Part shown: positions 47,590 through 60,294 of the stretch, piece by piece
Numbering within the stretch: position 1 is the first letter of the stretch
How the letters are laid out: each line of letters starts with the position of its first letter
The notes under the pieces: model-generated
Told to the model about the DNA's origin: nothing
Databases searched by the model: none
What the model saw: the letters and a program-made list of their open reading frames with translations, nothing else
Program-made: the position numbers and the translations under genes
Assembly (NCBI GenBank): GCA_032207245.1
Contig: CM063508.1
Location: 90,490,462 to 90,554,461, forward strand
DNA: 64,000 bases
Source: Pardosa pseudoannulata
Taxonomy: Eukaryota; Arthropoda; Arachnida; Araneae; Lycosidae
Direction of reading: 5' to 3'

Positions 47590-50500
47590 TCAAACACCCA
47601 ATACCTAAATCCCCAGCTGTGCGGCAAATCACTGCTTGTATAAATGTAAATATGCATGTATGTTTGCAAACGAACACACACACACACATATATGTAAGGA
47701 AAAGTAAACTATATGGGTAAACTAATGTAGGCATTTTGTATAAAAAACTAAGATATTAGAAAATTATCAGGGGTTTTTCAAAACTTAAAGTGCCAATTCC
47801 TTTATGCTATCTCCCTTTTAACCGCTAACCTAAATTGACATTGGGGCTACAGTTTACTGGCCTCAGATATCAAACACCCTATGCACTAAAAGCTGGGCGA
47901 CAAATCACTGCTTGTATAAATGTAAGTATGTATGCATGTTTGCAAACGAACACATACACATGTAAGGAAATAATAAGGAAATATATGTAAAGAAAAGTAA
48001 ACTAGATCAGGATACTAATGTAGGTATTTTGTATAAAACCCCTATGACAGCCCAAGAAAATTCTCAGGGGTTTTCAAAACTTAAGTCAAGGGCAAAAAAA
48101 TTCTCTCGTCCTTTTACTTTCCCCCTTTTAAACCCTAACCTAAATTGACCACTGGGGTTACAGTTTACGGCCTCAGAGTATCAAACACCCTATACCTAAA
48201 TCCCCAGTTGGGCGACAAATCACTGCTTGTATAAATGTAAGTATGTATGCATGTTTGCAAACGAACACATACACATGTAAGGAAATAATAAGGAAATATA
48301 TGTAAAGAAAAGTAAACTAGATCAGGATACTAATGTAGGTATTTTGTATAAAACCCCTAAGACAGCCCCTAGAAAATTCTCAGGGGTTTTCAAAAACTTA
48401 AGTCAAGGGCAAAAAAAAAATTCCCGCGTCCTTTTGCTATCTCCCTTTTAACCGCTAACCTAAATTGACCATTGGGGCTTACAGTTTACGGCCTCAGAGT
48501 ATCAAACACCCTATGCCTAAATCCCCAGCTGGGCGGAAAATCACTGCTTGTATAAATGTAAGTATGTATGGCATGTTTGCAAACGAACACATACCCATGT
48601 AAGGAAATATCTAAGGTAATAATAAAGGTAATATATGTAAAGAAAAGTAAACTAGATCAGTATACTAATGTAGGTATTTTTCTATAAAACCCCTAAGACC
48701 AGCCCAAGAAAATTCTCAGGGGTTTTCAAAACTTAAGTCAAGGGCAAAAAAATTCTCTCGTCCTTTTACTTTCCCCCTTTTAAACCCTCACCTAAATTGA
48801 CCACTGGGGTTACAGTTTACGGCCTCAGAGTATCAAACACCCTATACCTAAATCCCCAGTTGGGCGACAAATCACTGCTTGTATAAATGTAAGTATGTAT
48901 GCATGTTTGCAAACGAACACATACACATGTAAGGAAATAATAAGGAAATATATGTAAAGAAAAGTAAACTAGATCAGGATACTAATGTAGGTATTTTGTA
49001 TAAAACCCCTATGACAGCCCAAGAAAATTCTCAGGGGTTTTCAAAACTTAAGTCAAGGGCAAAAAATTCCCGGTCCTTTTGCTATCTCCCTTTTAACCGC
49101 GCTAACCTAAATTGACCATTGGGGCTACAGTTTACGGCCTCTCAGAGTATCAAACACCCTATGCCTAAATCCCAGCTGGGCGGAAAATCACTGCTTGTAT
49201 AAATGTAAGTATGTATGCATGTTTGCAAACGAACACATACACATGTAAGGAAATAATAAGGAAATATATGTAAAGAAAAGTAAACTAGATCAGGATACTA
49301 ATGTAGGTATTTTGAATGAAACCCCAAAGACAGCCCTAGAAAATTCTCAGGGTTTTTCAAATCTTAAGTCAAGGGTAAAAATTCCCGCCTCCTTTTGTTG
49401 TCCCTTTTTTAAACCCTAACCTAAATTGACCAGTGGGGCTACAGTTTACGGCCTCAGAGTATCAAACACCTATGCCTAAATCCCCAGCTGGGCGGAAAAT
49501 CACTGCTTGTATAAATGTAAGTATGTATGCATGTTTGCAAACGAACACATACCCATGTAAGGAAATTACTAAGGTAATAATAAGGTAATTATATGTAAAG
49601 AAAAGTAAACTAGATCAGGATACTAATGTAGGTATTTTCTATAAAACCCCTAAGACAGCCCTAGAAAAATTCTCAGGGGTTTTCAAAAAACTTAAGTCAA
49701 GGGCAAAAAAAATTCCCGCGTCCTTTTGCTATCTCCCTTTTTAACCCCTAACCTAAATTGACCATTGGGGCTACAGTTTATGGCCTCAGAGTATCAAACA
49801 CCCTATGCCTAAATCCCCAGCTGGGCGGAAAATCACTGCTTGTATAAATGTAAGTATGTATGCCTGTTTGCAAACGAACACATACCCATGTAAGGAAATA
49901 CTAAGGTAATAATAAGGTAAAAACTATATGTAAAGAAAAGTATAAACTAGATCAGGATACTAATGTAGGTATTTTCTATAAAACCCCTAAGACAGCCCTA
50001 GAAAATTTCTCAGGGGTTTTCAAAACTTAAGTCAAGGGCAAAAAAATTCCCGCGTCCTTTTGCTAATCTCCCTTTTAAAACCGCTAACCTAAATTGACCA
50101 TTGGGGCTACAGTTTACGGCCTCATAGTATCAAACACCCTATGCCTAAATCCCCAGCTGGGCGGAAAATCACTGCTTGTATAAATGTAAGTATGTATGCA
50201 ATGTTTGCAAACGAACACATAAACCCATGTAAGGAAATACTAAGGTAATAATAAGGTAATATATGTAAAGAAAAGTAAAACTAGATCAGGATACTAATGT
50301 AGGTATTTTCTATAAAACTCCGAAGACAGCCCTAGAAAATTCTCAGGGGTTTTCAAAACTTAAGTCAAGGGCAAAAAAAATTCCCGCGTCCTTTTGCTAT
50401 CTCCCTTTTAACCGCTAACCTAAATTGACCATTGGGGCTACAGTTTACGGCCTCAGAGTATCAAACACCTATGCCTAAATCCCCAGCTGGGCGGGAAAAT

Positions 50501-52799
50501 CACTGCTTGTATAAATGTAAGTATGTATGCATGTTTGCAAACGAACACATACCCATGTAAGGAAATACTAAGGTAATAATAAGGTAATATATGTAAAGAA
50601 AAGTAAACTAGATCAGGATACTAATGTAGGTATTTTCTATAAAACCCTAAGACAGCCCTAGAAAATTCTCAGGGGTTTTCCATTTCTAAGTCAAGGGCAA
50701 AAAAATTCCCGCGTCTTTTGCTATCTCCCTTTTAACCGCTAAAACCTAAATTGACCATTGGGGCTACAGTTTACGGCCTCAGAGTATCAAAAACACCCTA
50801 TGCTAAATCCCCAGCTGGCGGAAAATCACTGCTTGTATAAATGTAAGTATGTATGCATGTTTGCAAACGAACACATACACATGTAAGGAAATAATAAGGA
50901 AATATATGTAAAGAAAAGTAAACTAGATCAGGATACTAATGTAGGTATTTTGTATAAAACCCCTATGACAGCCCAAGAAAATTCTCAGGGGTTTTCAAAA
51001 CTTAAGTCAAGGGCAAAAAAATTCTCTCGTCCTTTTACTTTCCCCCTTTTAAACCCTAACCTAAATTGACCACTGGGGTTACAGTTTACGGCCTCAGAGT
51101 ATCAAACACCCTATGCCTAAAATCCCAGCTGGGCGGAAAAATCACTGCTTGTATAAATGTAAGTATGTATGCATGTTTTGCAAACGAACACATACCCATG
51201 TAAGGAAATACTAAAGGTAATAATAAGGTAATATATGTAAAGAAAAAGTAAACTAGATCAGGATACTAATGTAGGTATTTTCTATAAAACCCCTAAGACA
51301 GCCCTAGAAAAATTCTCAGGGGTTTTCAAAACTTAAGTCAAGGGCAAAAAATCCCGCGTCCGTTTGCTATCTCCCTTTTAAACCGTAACCTAAATTGACC
51401 ATTGGGGCTACAGTTTTACGGCCTCAGAGTATCAAACACCCTATGCCTAAATCCCCAGCTGGGCGGAAAATCATGTATAAATGTAAGTATGTATGCATGT
51501 TTGCAAACGAACACATACCATGTAAGGAAATACTAAGGTAATAATAAGGTAATATATGTAAAGAAAAAGTAAACTAGATCAGGGATACTAATGTAGGTAT
51601 TTTCTATAAAACCCCTAAGGACAGCCCTAGAAAATTCTCAGGGGTTTTTCAAAACTTAAGTCAAGGGCAAAAAAAATTCCCGCGTCCTTTTGCTATCTCC
51701 CTTTTAACCGCTAACCTAAATTGACCATTGGGGCTACAGTTTACGGCCTCAGAGTATCAAACACCCTATGCCTAAATCCCCAGCTGGGCGGAAAATCACT
51801 GCTTGTATAAAATGTAAGTATGTATGCATGTTTGCAAACGAAACACATACCCATGTAAGGAAATACTAAGGAAATAATAAGGAAATATATGTAAAGAAAA
51901 AGTAAACTAGATCAGGATACTAATGTAGGTATTTTGTATAAAACCCCTAAGACAGCCCGAGAAAATTCTCAGGGGTTTTCAAAACTTAAGTCAAGGGCAA
52001 AAAAATTCCCGCGTCCTTTTACTTTCCCCCTTTTAACGCTAACCCTAAATTGACCATTGGGGCTACAGTTTTACGGCCTCAGAGTATCAAACACCCTATG
52101 CCTAAATTCCCCAGCTGGGCGGAAAAATCACTGCTTGTATAAATGTAAGTATGTATGCATGTTTGCAAACGTACACATACCCATGTAAGGAAAATACTAA
52201 GGTAATAATAAGGTATATATATGTAAAGAAAAGTAAACTAGATTCAGGATACTAATGTAGGTATTTTTCTATAAAACTCCGAAGACAGCCCTAGAAAATT
52301 CTCAGGGGTTTTCAAAACTTAAGTCAAGGGCAAAAAAATTCCCGCGTCCTTTTGCTTTCTCCCTTTTAAACCCTAACCTAAATTGACCACTGGGGTTACA
52401 GTTTACGGCCTCAGAGTATCAAACACCCTATGCCTAAATCCCCAGCTGGGCGGAAAAATCACTGCTTGTATAAATGTAGTATGTATGCATGTTTGCAAAC
52501 GAAACACATAACCCATGTAAGGAAATACTAGTGTAATAATAAGGTATATATATGTAAAGAAAAGTAAACTAGACCTGGAAACTAATGTATGTATTTTGTA
52601 TAAAACCCAAAGACAGACCTAGAAAATTCTCAGGGGTTTTCAAAACTTAAGTCAAGGGCAAAAAAATTCCCGAGTCCCTTTTGCTATCTCCCTTTTAACC
52701 GCTAACCTAAAATTGACCATTGGGGCTACAGTTTACGGCTCAGAGTATCAAACACCCTATGCCTAAATCCCCAGCTGGGCGGAAAATCACTGCTTGTAT
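47590..52799 (+). repeat. 322-bp satellite: sixteen complete units plus a partial one
   Basis: Using the anchor TCAAACACCC, units begin at 47590, 47869, 48181, 48502, 48833, 49150, 49462, 49793, 50130, 50461, 50787, 51102, 51432, 51757, 52087, 52419 and 52747. Intervals are 279-337 bp with a mean near 322 bp. Each unit holds AAATCCCCAGCTGGGCGG, ATCACTGCTTGTATAAATG, TTTGCAAACGAACACATAC, CTAGATCAGGATACTAATGT, an AAAACCCCT/AGGGGTTTT dyad, TTAAGTCAAGGGCAAAAA, and CCTAACCTAAATTGACCA. The first two units are the most diverged and shortest, and the array stops abruptly at 52799 inside a unit. Two sequence types and mosaics of them are present. No open frame is conserved across units. Homopolymer-length differences may partly be sequencing error. 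Confidence 0.97.
48350..48390. other. Hairpin dyad in the satellite unit (example copy)
   Basis: The arms AAAACCCCTAAGA (48350-48362) and TCTCAGGGGTTTT (48378-48390) pair at 12 of 13 positions with a 15-base loop. The dyad recurs in most units of the array and, with altered arms, in the relic at 34905-35127. It could form a cruciform in DNA or a stem in a transcript. Confidence 0.75.
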
Positions 52800-53265
52800 G
52801 CTTTAACAAAACCCCTTTGTGAAGCCAATGGGGTGTAGCGAAGTCACAATATATTCCCTGCTTTTTCATTAATATTACTCCCAAATTTGTAGTCTTTATT
52901 TAATGCAGGTCTTTAAAATCACATGTGTTGAACAAAAATTAAAAATAATAACTGTAGGTACTTATTAAGTCAAATCTACTTTTAAAGGCACATATTGATT
53001 TACCTATACTAAAATTAAAATACTTGCATTGGTTGGTTTTTCAGTTAAATTTGACAACAAAATAATACAAAGCAATAATGCTCCAGGATTTCAACCTATA
53101 AAGAATTATATTCTGTAATACGTTTTTTCTACGAATTTTTCTAATGATAAATATTTAACAAATTTGATCAAAGATGCCGCCTCTAAAATTTGCCACCATG
53201 AACAGGAGCCTTGATTTGTTTGTCCTAAAGCCGACTTACTTACATGTAACTCATTTACAAGATTA
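52800..53265. other. AT-rich sequence between arrays
   Basis: No feature recognised between the abrupt right end of the satellite and the tRNA-Glu-headed repeat cluster. Confidence 0.4.
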
Positions 53266-53926
53266 GACAAGGCACTCACCCATTATTACGTTCCATGGTG
53301 TCATGGTCTGGACTCTGAATCGAACGATTCCAGTTCAAATCGTTACAGGACCTTAATATTTCCTTATGCCTCCACCACAAGGAAGCGCACTGCAGGGTGA
53401 ATTAGGCTCTGTGAACTTTTCCATTTACCTGTAATTTAAAGGCTTTAAAGGTGATGGAGAAACTGGATTCCATGGGCCGAGCCCTTCAATCCAGAGGTTT
53501 CTAAAAGTAAACATAAAAATACCAACGAGAGAAAAATAAACAGCTAAAAGAGTAAAGATAATATAAAAGGGTAGATTTCTGAAATCATAACACAAAAAAC
53601 TAGAGAGTAGAAAGCTTAGGGAAAGAAAACACAAAATGTTTTTTTAGCCAGAGACATCCGTACTCTGCGACGAGAAAAGATGGAGTGAGTAGTTTTCTAT
53701 TTTCGGGGGATTATCTTGAGATCGGGAGAACCAATGAAATATCAGAGATTCAACCAATAGAATTTCAGTGGATTGAAAAGGTGGAAATGAGTACGGAAAC
53801 TTAATGTACCAGTAATTTGGTAAATGATGAAAATTTGAAAGCCAGTTTAATATAAATTTACCGGTAATTTCGTAAAGCATATTCTGTTTTACTACAGAAA
53901 GTAACAATACCCAAACCCTTACATTT

Positions 53927-53990
53927 GTCATGTGGTGTAGTGGTTAGGATTGTTAACTTTCGTTCAAGCAGAGCAGATTCAACTTCCGAC
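53927..53990 (+). repeat. tRNA-Glu-like SINE head 1
   Basis: TCATGTGGTGTAGTGGTTAG then GATTGTTAACTTTCGTTCAA follows the tRNA-Glu (TTC) pattern in the D-arm and anticodon arm, with a TTTC loop. The T-arm is eroded, so it is not a functional tRNA. Confidence 0.7.
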
Positions 53991-54531
53991 GTATTGAGAA
54001 AGGACCCATGTTGAAATGTTTATCACTCTGGACTCTGAAATCAGCGATCTGAGTACTTAATTCCCTGTTACTTTTACCACAAGGAATTGCATTGTAACGT
54101 CTTGCCATGCCGTGTTCCCGTTTGTATGTGTGAATTAAGTTCTGAGAATCTATCGACTTTTCAATTTACAGGTAATTTTGTAAATGATGAAAATTTGAAA
54201 GCCATTTAACATTCATTTAACGGCATTTAAGAGAAGGACCCACTGTGTTATGGTCCAGCGATCCAAGTTCAAATCCCGGTGAAATCTTTATTCCTTCTAA
54301 TACCTCCCACAACCAGTAATAGCATGGGATAAGTCTGGCAGATATTCGCTTTCCCGTTTGTCTGTTAAACAGGTTCAATGAATTTATTGACTTTTCCATT
54401 TAGCGGTAATTTGGTAAATGATGAAAATTTGAAAGCCATTTAACATTCATTGAACAGCATTTAATTATTTTTTAAAGCATACTCGGTTTCACAGCAATCT
54501 TTTTAAGTAACGATATCATGAACCTTGCAGC

Positions 54532-54596
54532 TTCCATGTGGTCTGGTGTTTAGGATTTCTAGCTTTCATGCATGCGGTCCTGGAGTGGAAAAGAGA
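54532..54596 (+). repeat. tRNA-Glu-like SINE head 2
   Basis: TTCCATGTGGTCTGGTGTTT, AGGATTTCTAGCTTTCATGC and ATGCGGTCCTGGAG correspond to tRNA-Glu (TTC) from the acceptor strand through the variable region. The T-arm does not follow directly. This is the clearest of the three heads. Confidence 0.75.
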
Positions 54597-54880
54597 AGGA
54601 CCCACTGTGTTATGGTCCAGCGATCCAAGTTGAAATCCCGGCGAGATCTTTATTTTTCCTTATACCTCCCACCACCAGTAATATCATGGGATAGGTCTGG
54701 TAGCTATTCGCTTTCCCATTTGTCTGTGAAACAGGTTCTGTGATTTGATTGACTTTTCCATTTAACGGTAATTTGGTAAATGATGATAAGTGAGTATAAC
54801 AATTTACCGGTAATATTTTTGTAAAGCATACTTGGATCCACAAAATAGAGTTTAAATAACGATAAATTAAACACTTCGTT

Positions 54881-54930
54881 CTTATGTGGTATAGTGGTTA
54901 GGATTCTTGGCATTTAATAATGATACACCA
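54881..54930 (+). repeat. tRNA-Glu-like SINE head 3
   Basis: CTTATGTGGTATAGTGGTTA then GGATTCTTGGCATTT: the D-arm and half of the anticodon arm are kept before the sequence diverges. It is a truncated copy. Confidence 0.65.
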
Positions 54931-55099
54931 ATGTATACCTAGCATGCCACTGTGGTCACTGAATTCGAACTCAAGTCTGGGTGGTACCTTATTATTCTTT
55001 ATAGCCCCTACCTAAAGAAATCACACCTCGGAGGTCTTAAAGCTATATCGTATTCTCGTGTATTTGTGAATTAGGTTTCGGGAATTTAGGTTCTGTACT

Positions 55100-57550
55100 T
55101 GCATGATGGAGAATGGATATGTCTATATTTACGCTGTTATATGAGAAATGTTTTACATATTTTTGTTAGGCATGTTTCTCAAGGCCTTAGGCAAAGGGGG
55201 GATTTGGAGAACCGGTTCTCTCCCGAAATTCTAGAAGACCATTTCGTTAAAAAAAATGAAAAAAAAAAATCCATGTGTGTAAAGGTGCTACTTTCTTAGC
55301 TGTATAAGAACATATTCCTAAAAAAATAGCTTCGGCTGTAAAAAGTTTTGTCAAGCCGCTGACTGAAAATTTAACGTTTTTTTCTATATTCTGCATTATT
55401 TGCAATTTCTCATTTGTCATCAAATCTTTTTAATTATTTGAGTTACAAGTTGATAATTATCATGCCTCATCTATGCATTTATACCTTAATTTTGTTTTAC
55501 TGGAGTATCATACACAAATAAAAGTCTTTCTTCTTTGATCCCCCCCTCCAAAAAACAATTTCTGGCTACAGTCCTAGTGTTTCTGTATTATCAATTATAC
55601 ATGTTTTTTTATTTATGTCAAATTTTTTCAAAAGAAAAAAATGCATATTTATATTTTAATTTTCATGTTTATAACCGAATCTTAAAATGACTTTAAAAAA
55701 ATTATACTTTATTCAATACTTTTGTGTTTGAATGTAGTCATTTACTTATAATGTCTGATTATCTTCCACCCAGACATGTTTAAAATTTTGAAGTAAATCC
55801 AGTTTTCCAGCAGTAAGTAATACTGTTTGAACAAAAAATCTCAACTATTCATCATAGATAGCTATGTGTGTTGATTTAATGTATATAAAATTCTCGATGT
55901 TTTTGGTAGAACTTTTCTGCGTGAAATAAAATTTTATTGAAAAAAACCTCTCTAATAATTGATAAATTTTTTTATATTTAATCTAGTATTAGCTTTTTAT
56001 GCTTAAGAACTATTTCTCGATTTTCTGTTACTTAAAAAATAAAGGGAAAACTACAGATTGGAATAGGGAATAAAATTGTCCTGAATGCACTCAAACTGAA
56101 ATATAAACTTGAAATAACCTATTCCGTTGAGTAATGAATCTCGTGCTGCCATCTAGTACTGAAAGTTAAAAATAAAATACCTACAGCTAAAATTATTTTA
56201 AATTTAATAACTGGGAACTGTATTAGAATGGTATAATTCGTTGAATATTTGAGACACTTAATACAGAATTTCATTTGTCATGATACAAACCATTTCTAAA
56301 AGTTGGTTACAAGAATTATTATTTTTATTTTCGAGTTCCGTGAATTTTTATGTTTCCTCATTTTTCCTGCAAGTCTCAATTTTTTATGCATCATGTGCTC
56401 CCTGGATTAAACTTTTAACTGTCAAGAAGTCTGTCCAAATATACGGTCCTCAAAATAAGAAATTTTTAAAATTCTGATTGTAATGAAACTATGTGTATCA
56501 ATATAAATCAGATTTTGTAAGAGTAGTCAGCAAGCATACTCTTACCCCTCTTTGAATATCAAAGAGGTATGATAATCTTGAGGAATTTTTTCTTTTTTTT
56601 TTTAGTACAAAGGCCAGAATAATAAGGTTTTGTTTGATGTATAATACTTGTAGTAATTGTAAGAATGATGAATAACCATATCACTATTATTTTTCCATGT
56701 TTTTTCTTTTTTACACAGGTTGTTTAGTTGGTTGTATAGAATTTTATGGCCATCAGATCACTTGGGACATATTGTACCAAACAAATAGTGCCAAAACAAC
56801 AAAAAATCAAAAATATTTTTTTCAATGGACTGTTTTAAGGAAAAACATGGATTCGAGGAAACACAATGATATAAAAGCAGAACTATGAATAGTTAAATTA
56901 ATATTGAATTAAAGAAAATTGGTGATTATCATACGATTCTGTGATGCATGCACTGGAAATTTTTTGTTTGAATTTATCTGGCAAATACCTATTTGTGTAA
57001 GAATTTTGCCATTGTGCAAAGATTTTCATGGAAGAAAATAAACTGAACTCTGCAATTAATAATTGAACCGTATTAGAACTAACATGTGTGTCTATAATGA
57101 TTTTTATTTTAATTTCTTATGGTATATGAATGGATACGCATACTGTAATATTTTATTTTACATATTTTAACAACACATAGAAGAGTCAAACTCATCAAGG
57201 CATTTCTACCATACACATTATGTATCTCACCACGTATACGCGGGCAGGCTATACGTGGCAGGCAAGGTAGGATGTCTGCCCACGGTAGCAAAATGTAAGA
57301 GAGGCAAACATTTTGTTTTTAATAAAGTGGTTTTCCATAAATTTGTGTTAATATCATGTCTAAATTTAACACTGTGATTTTATCCTGTCCTACTTTATGT
57401 TGCCGTGGTTCTTTTATAATTATGTTTTTCTTTTGAAAAATTAAAGTTTTCCTTTAACTGGTTAGTAACGGGATAGAGGCTTGAGCCAAAGATCCACTGT
57501 GTTTATTAAGGGTTGCTGCGACATGTAAAATAGGTTCGTGTTCGTAATAT
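55100..57550. other. AT-rich sequence, nothing recognised
   Basis: No repeats shared with the rest of the window. The short open frames lack family resemblance. A CTCF-like site at 56145-56159 is listed separately. Confidence 0.45.
56145..56159 (-). promoter_or_regulatory. CTCF-like motif
   Basis: On the minus strand GTACTAGATGGCAGC fits CCASYAGRKGGCRSY at 13 of 15 positions. As a single motif without other support it is a weak candidate. Confidence 0.18.
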
Positions 57551-57830
57551 ACTCCAGTTTTTCAAACAATACTTCTGGAGGTGGAAGGTCAAGCTGGGGG
57601 GGGGATCTTCTACGTGATCATTGCTTCTAAATTACGACGACCCAGCGGGAGCATTGTTACTTGCGTTCGTAGCATTCCTTAAACTACACGTGTCCTCGGG
57701 TACTGCTAGTAGCAGCATAAATATAAATTTCGGGGTTTCGGATAAGTTTCGGGGTGACATTTTTGGTGCTTGTCTACGGGGACATAAAAGCTAGTGTCGG
57801 TTGTGGCTATCACTTAACTCTAGTAGAGAA
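57550..57830. other. Moderately GC-richer segment
   Basis: Contains a G10 run near 57596-57605 and several CpG (for example ACGACGACCCAGCGGG, ACACGTGTCCTCGGG). No open frame or repeat family was recognised. It could be a decayed mobile element or a regulatory segment. Confidence 0.2.
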
Positions 57831-58296
57831 ATACATGGCATACGTGAAGGAATGAAATGCAACATTGAACTATGATATATCCATACCTCAAGTTATAATT
57901 TGTATGAATTTATAGTACTTTATACTTGGGGCCATTCCTGGGTGATATGCAGCGAATGTACCGCACTCAGGCGGTAGAATTCAGAAACGCCAAATTCAGT
58001 CTGCATCTTGTAAAATAAAAGTTACAGAAGCAATGAGAAATACATTACTCAACGATTATGCGTCTAATGTAGCAAACACTATTGACTTTTGTATTGTTAC
58101 ATGTTATCACCCCTTTTACAGTTAAAAGCTTTTTTTTAATTTTCCTTTCATTGAATATTATTACGTTCTATTTCTTCCTCAAGGGTACCCCTCTTCTATG
58201 CCAAGCGCTCCAAAGCAGTAAATTGTACAACAACTCTAAATAAATTAATGAGAAAAACAAACTCCATTCAACAGAGTAAAAAACTTTATTCCATTC

Positions 58297-58336
<40 letters not shown>
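58297..58336. repeat. T14A26 palindromic homopolymer
   Basis: Fourteen T are followed directly by twenty-six A. It may form by head-to-head joining of two poly(A)-type tails, or by slippage. Confidence 0.9.
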
Positions 58337-58338
<2 letters not shown>

Positions 58339-58339
58339 T

Positions 58340-60200
58340 AGAAAAAATTGTTGCCGATCGGACAACACAATCTTAAATATCCATAACAACCATGGAGCAA
58401 AAACATTGAACATATCTGCGTCACAACAATATCGCCAGCTTATTATATCGGGTTTTTTAATAGTACTTTGACTTATGATTTATAAATGGTATTAAAAAAA
58501 ACTACACATACGCGTTGTAAGTTGTAGTTACTATTCTTATACCAAATCAGAAGTGCTAAATCATAGTTTAATATGTATGAAATAAGGGAACGGTTGTGCC
58601 GTGCTATGATACAGAGTGGTAGCTGAATCAGGTGGTACCCTAAAGGGATGGTATTAGCAGCAAAATCAAAACATTTATAGGGGAACTCCAAAGAGTTGAA
58701 TTATACTAAGAAAATCTACTGTATGATGTTGTTTGAGATTAATAAATTACTCAATGAGTTATTGTTTGGGAGCAGTAGTTTCATGCCTGAATGTTGTAAT
58801 TACACGAATAGGGGTTTTAATAGATTGCTATAGATGAATATACGTAGTAGTCAGTCGTTTTAAACGATCTCTTAAACGTTAAGTTATATTTTTATTTTTC
58901 AGCAAAATATGTTCTGCCACATTTCATTTGAAATGTCCACAGTTTAAGAGAGAGATATGAGTGTTAACCTTATATTTTTGTGTATAGCGAGCTGACTTTG
59001 CTTTTCGATTCTGGTCTTCGATTTTATTTGAACATCAGGATTTTTTTCCATAGCTTTCTTTGATGGCAATGGATAAAATTTTAAGTCTTATACGTACTCC
59101 TCTGAATGACTGTGCTAATTTCTAAAATGAGCACTATGTAGGCATTAACATTATTGTTACAAAATCTAAAAATACAATCCATAAACTACATTGATATCTT
59201 ATAACTTAAATCATTTATTTAAAAGAAAATGGAACTTTTGTTTATTTATCTATAAAAAGGACTTTATATTATAATTACTATTTTATTATATTTTATCTAT
59301 AATTAATTTTACATAATTATTTTACATTGTTGATCTATTGTTATGAAAAAAAATAAGAAAGAGGGGAGCGAGAAACTTTTTAGATGAATTAATTTTGGTA
59401 AAATTGAAAATTGATTTAACTTTAAATTAAGTAATTCAATAGACTGCATTACTACTTATGATTATATTTGTTAAAACCTTAGTTGTCTTAAAATTTCATT
59501 TTTTGTGGGGTTAAATAACAGAAAATTTTAAAGAAGAATTCTTCATTACTGTAGCAATAAATAGTCCAATTCTGTTTAAATTCTTCCTTAAAAGCAGAAC
59601 ATTCTGACTGAGTTTTTGACTGTAGTACAGTGGCGACATCTGTTGAAAACTTTATTATTTAATATATTGTTTTTTACGTATATGTTTAAACCAAAGAAAC
59701 CTACACATAATTCGCAAATAAAATCAGAAAATATTGAATTTTTAGTTCCTTTAATTTTTTACAATGAATTAGATTTTAAATAATACATATTGGAGTGGTG
59801 TACTGATATTGAATCAATTCTTTAACTATTACTAAACAGTTATAATTACAATTATTAATTTCTTATATTTATAGTTACATTGAAATTATTTTCATGTTTC
59901 TTTGTGTAAATGAACTAATTACTATCAAAACTGTCTTTTTAATTATTAGATTTCTTAAGACCCCGAAATGTTTCTAAAAAATAAAGTAACTCACGGATGT
60001 AGGACAGGTCTAGTTATAGTCTAAGGAAATAAGATGCCGTATATCAGAGCTTGGAAAACTTTTTAAGGGCAGGGCCAATAAAAGCCAGGGAGTTAAAAAA
60101 AAAGGGGGGAAGGTGGCCTATTAGACCAGATTGCAAATTCAAATAGTTATATTTTTAATGTGTAATTCTACTTATGAAACTGGAAAAAAAGTTATTTTTT
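58340..60200. other. AT-rich sequence, nothing recognised
   Basis: No gene, RNA gene or shared repeat was identified. Confidence 0.45.
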
Positions 60201-60210
60201 ATTATGAGAG

Positions 60211-60211
<1 letters not shown>

Positions 60212-60278
<67 letters not shown>

Positions 60279-60280
60279 GT
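60212..60280. repeat. (TA)n(TATG)n tract
   Basis: About 55 bp of TA followed by TATG repeats. It directly precedes the GC-richer segment at 60295-60735. Confidence 0.95.
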
Positions 60281-60294
60281 ATAATTATTATTGT

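Larger units (their letters stand above)
53270..55090 (+). repeat. Tandem cluster of a tRNA-Glu-headed SINE-like repeat
   Basis: Four to five irregular units share GGTAATTTGGTAAATGATGA, AATTTGAAAGCCATTTAAC, GACTTTTCCATTTA, ACCTCCCAC.ACCAGTAAT and AGAAGGACCCACTGTGTTAT. Three tRNA-Glu-like heads are visible (53927, 54532, 54881). A B-box-like GTTCAAATCCC occurs at 54267-54277 and a variant at about 54626-54636. Units are roughly 300-360 bp and lack intact ends. Most open frames here fall in these repeats and are not considered genes. Confidence 0.75.

Noticed and set aside
48440..52730. Telomeric repeats, because each unit contains CCTAACCTAA
   Set aside because: Only two adjacent CCTAA-like motifs per unit, inside a longer conserved unit; not a telomere tract of (TTAGG)n.
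47590..52799. CRISPR array
   Set aside because: The units repeat over their whole 322-bp length with no unique spacers, and the context is eukaryotic.
54532..54596. Functional tRNA-Glu gene
   Set aside because: The T-arm and acceptor 3' strand are missing, and the head is followed by repeat-family sequence.
59629..59646. Third CTCF-like motif (GTGGCGACATCTGTTG)
   Set aside because: It breaks the core AGRKGGC consensus, so it was not called.
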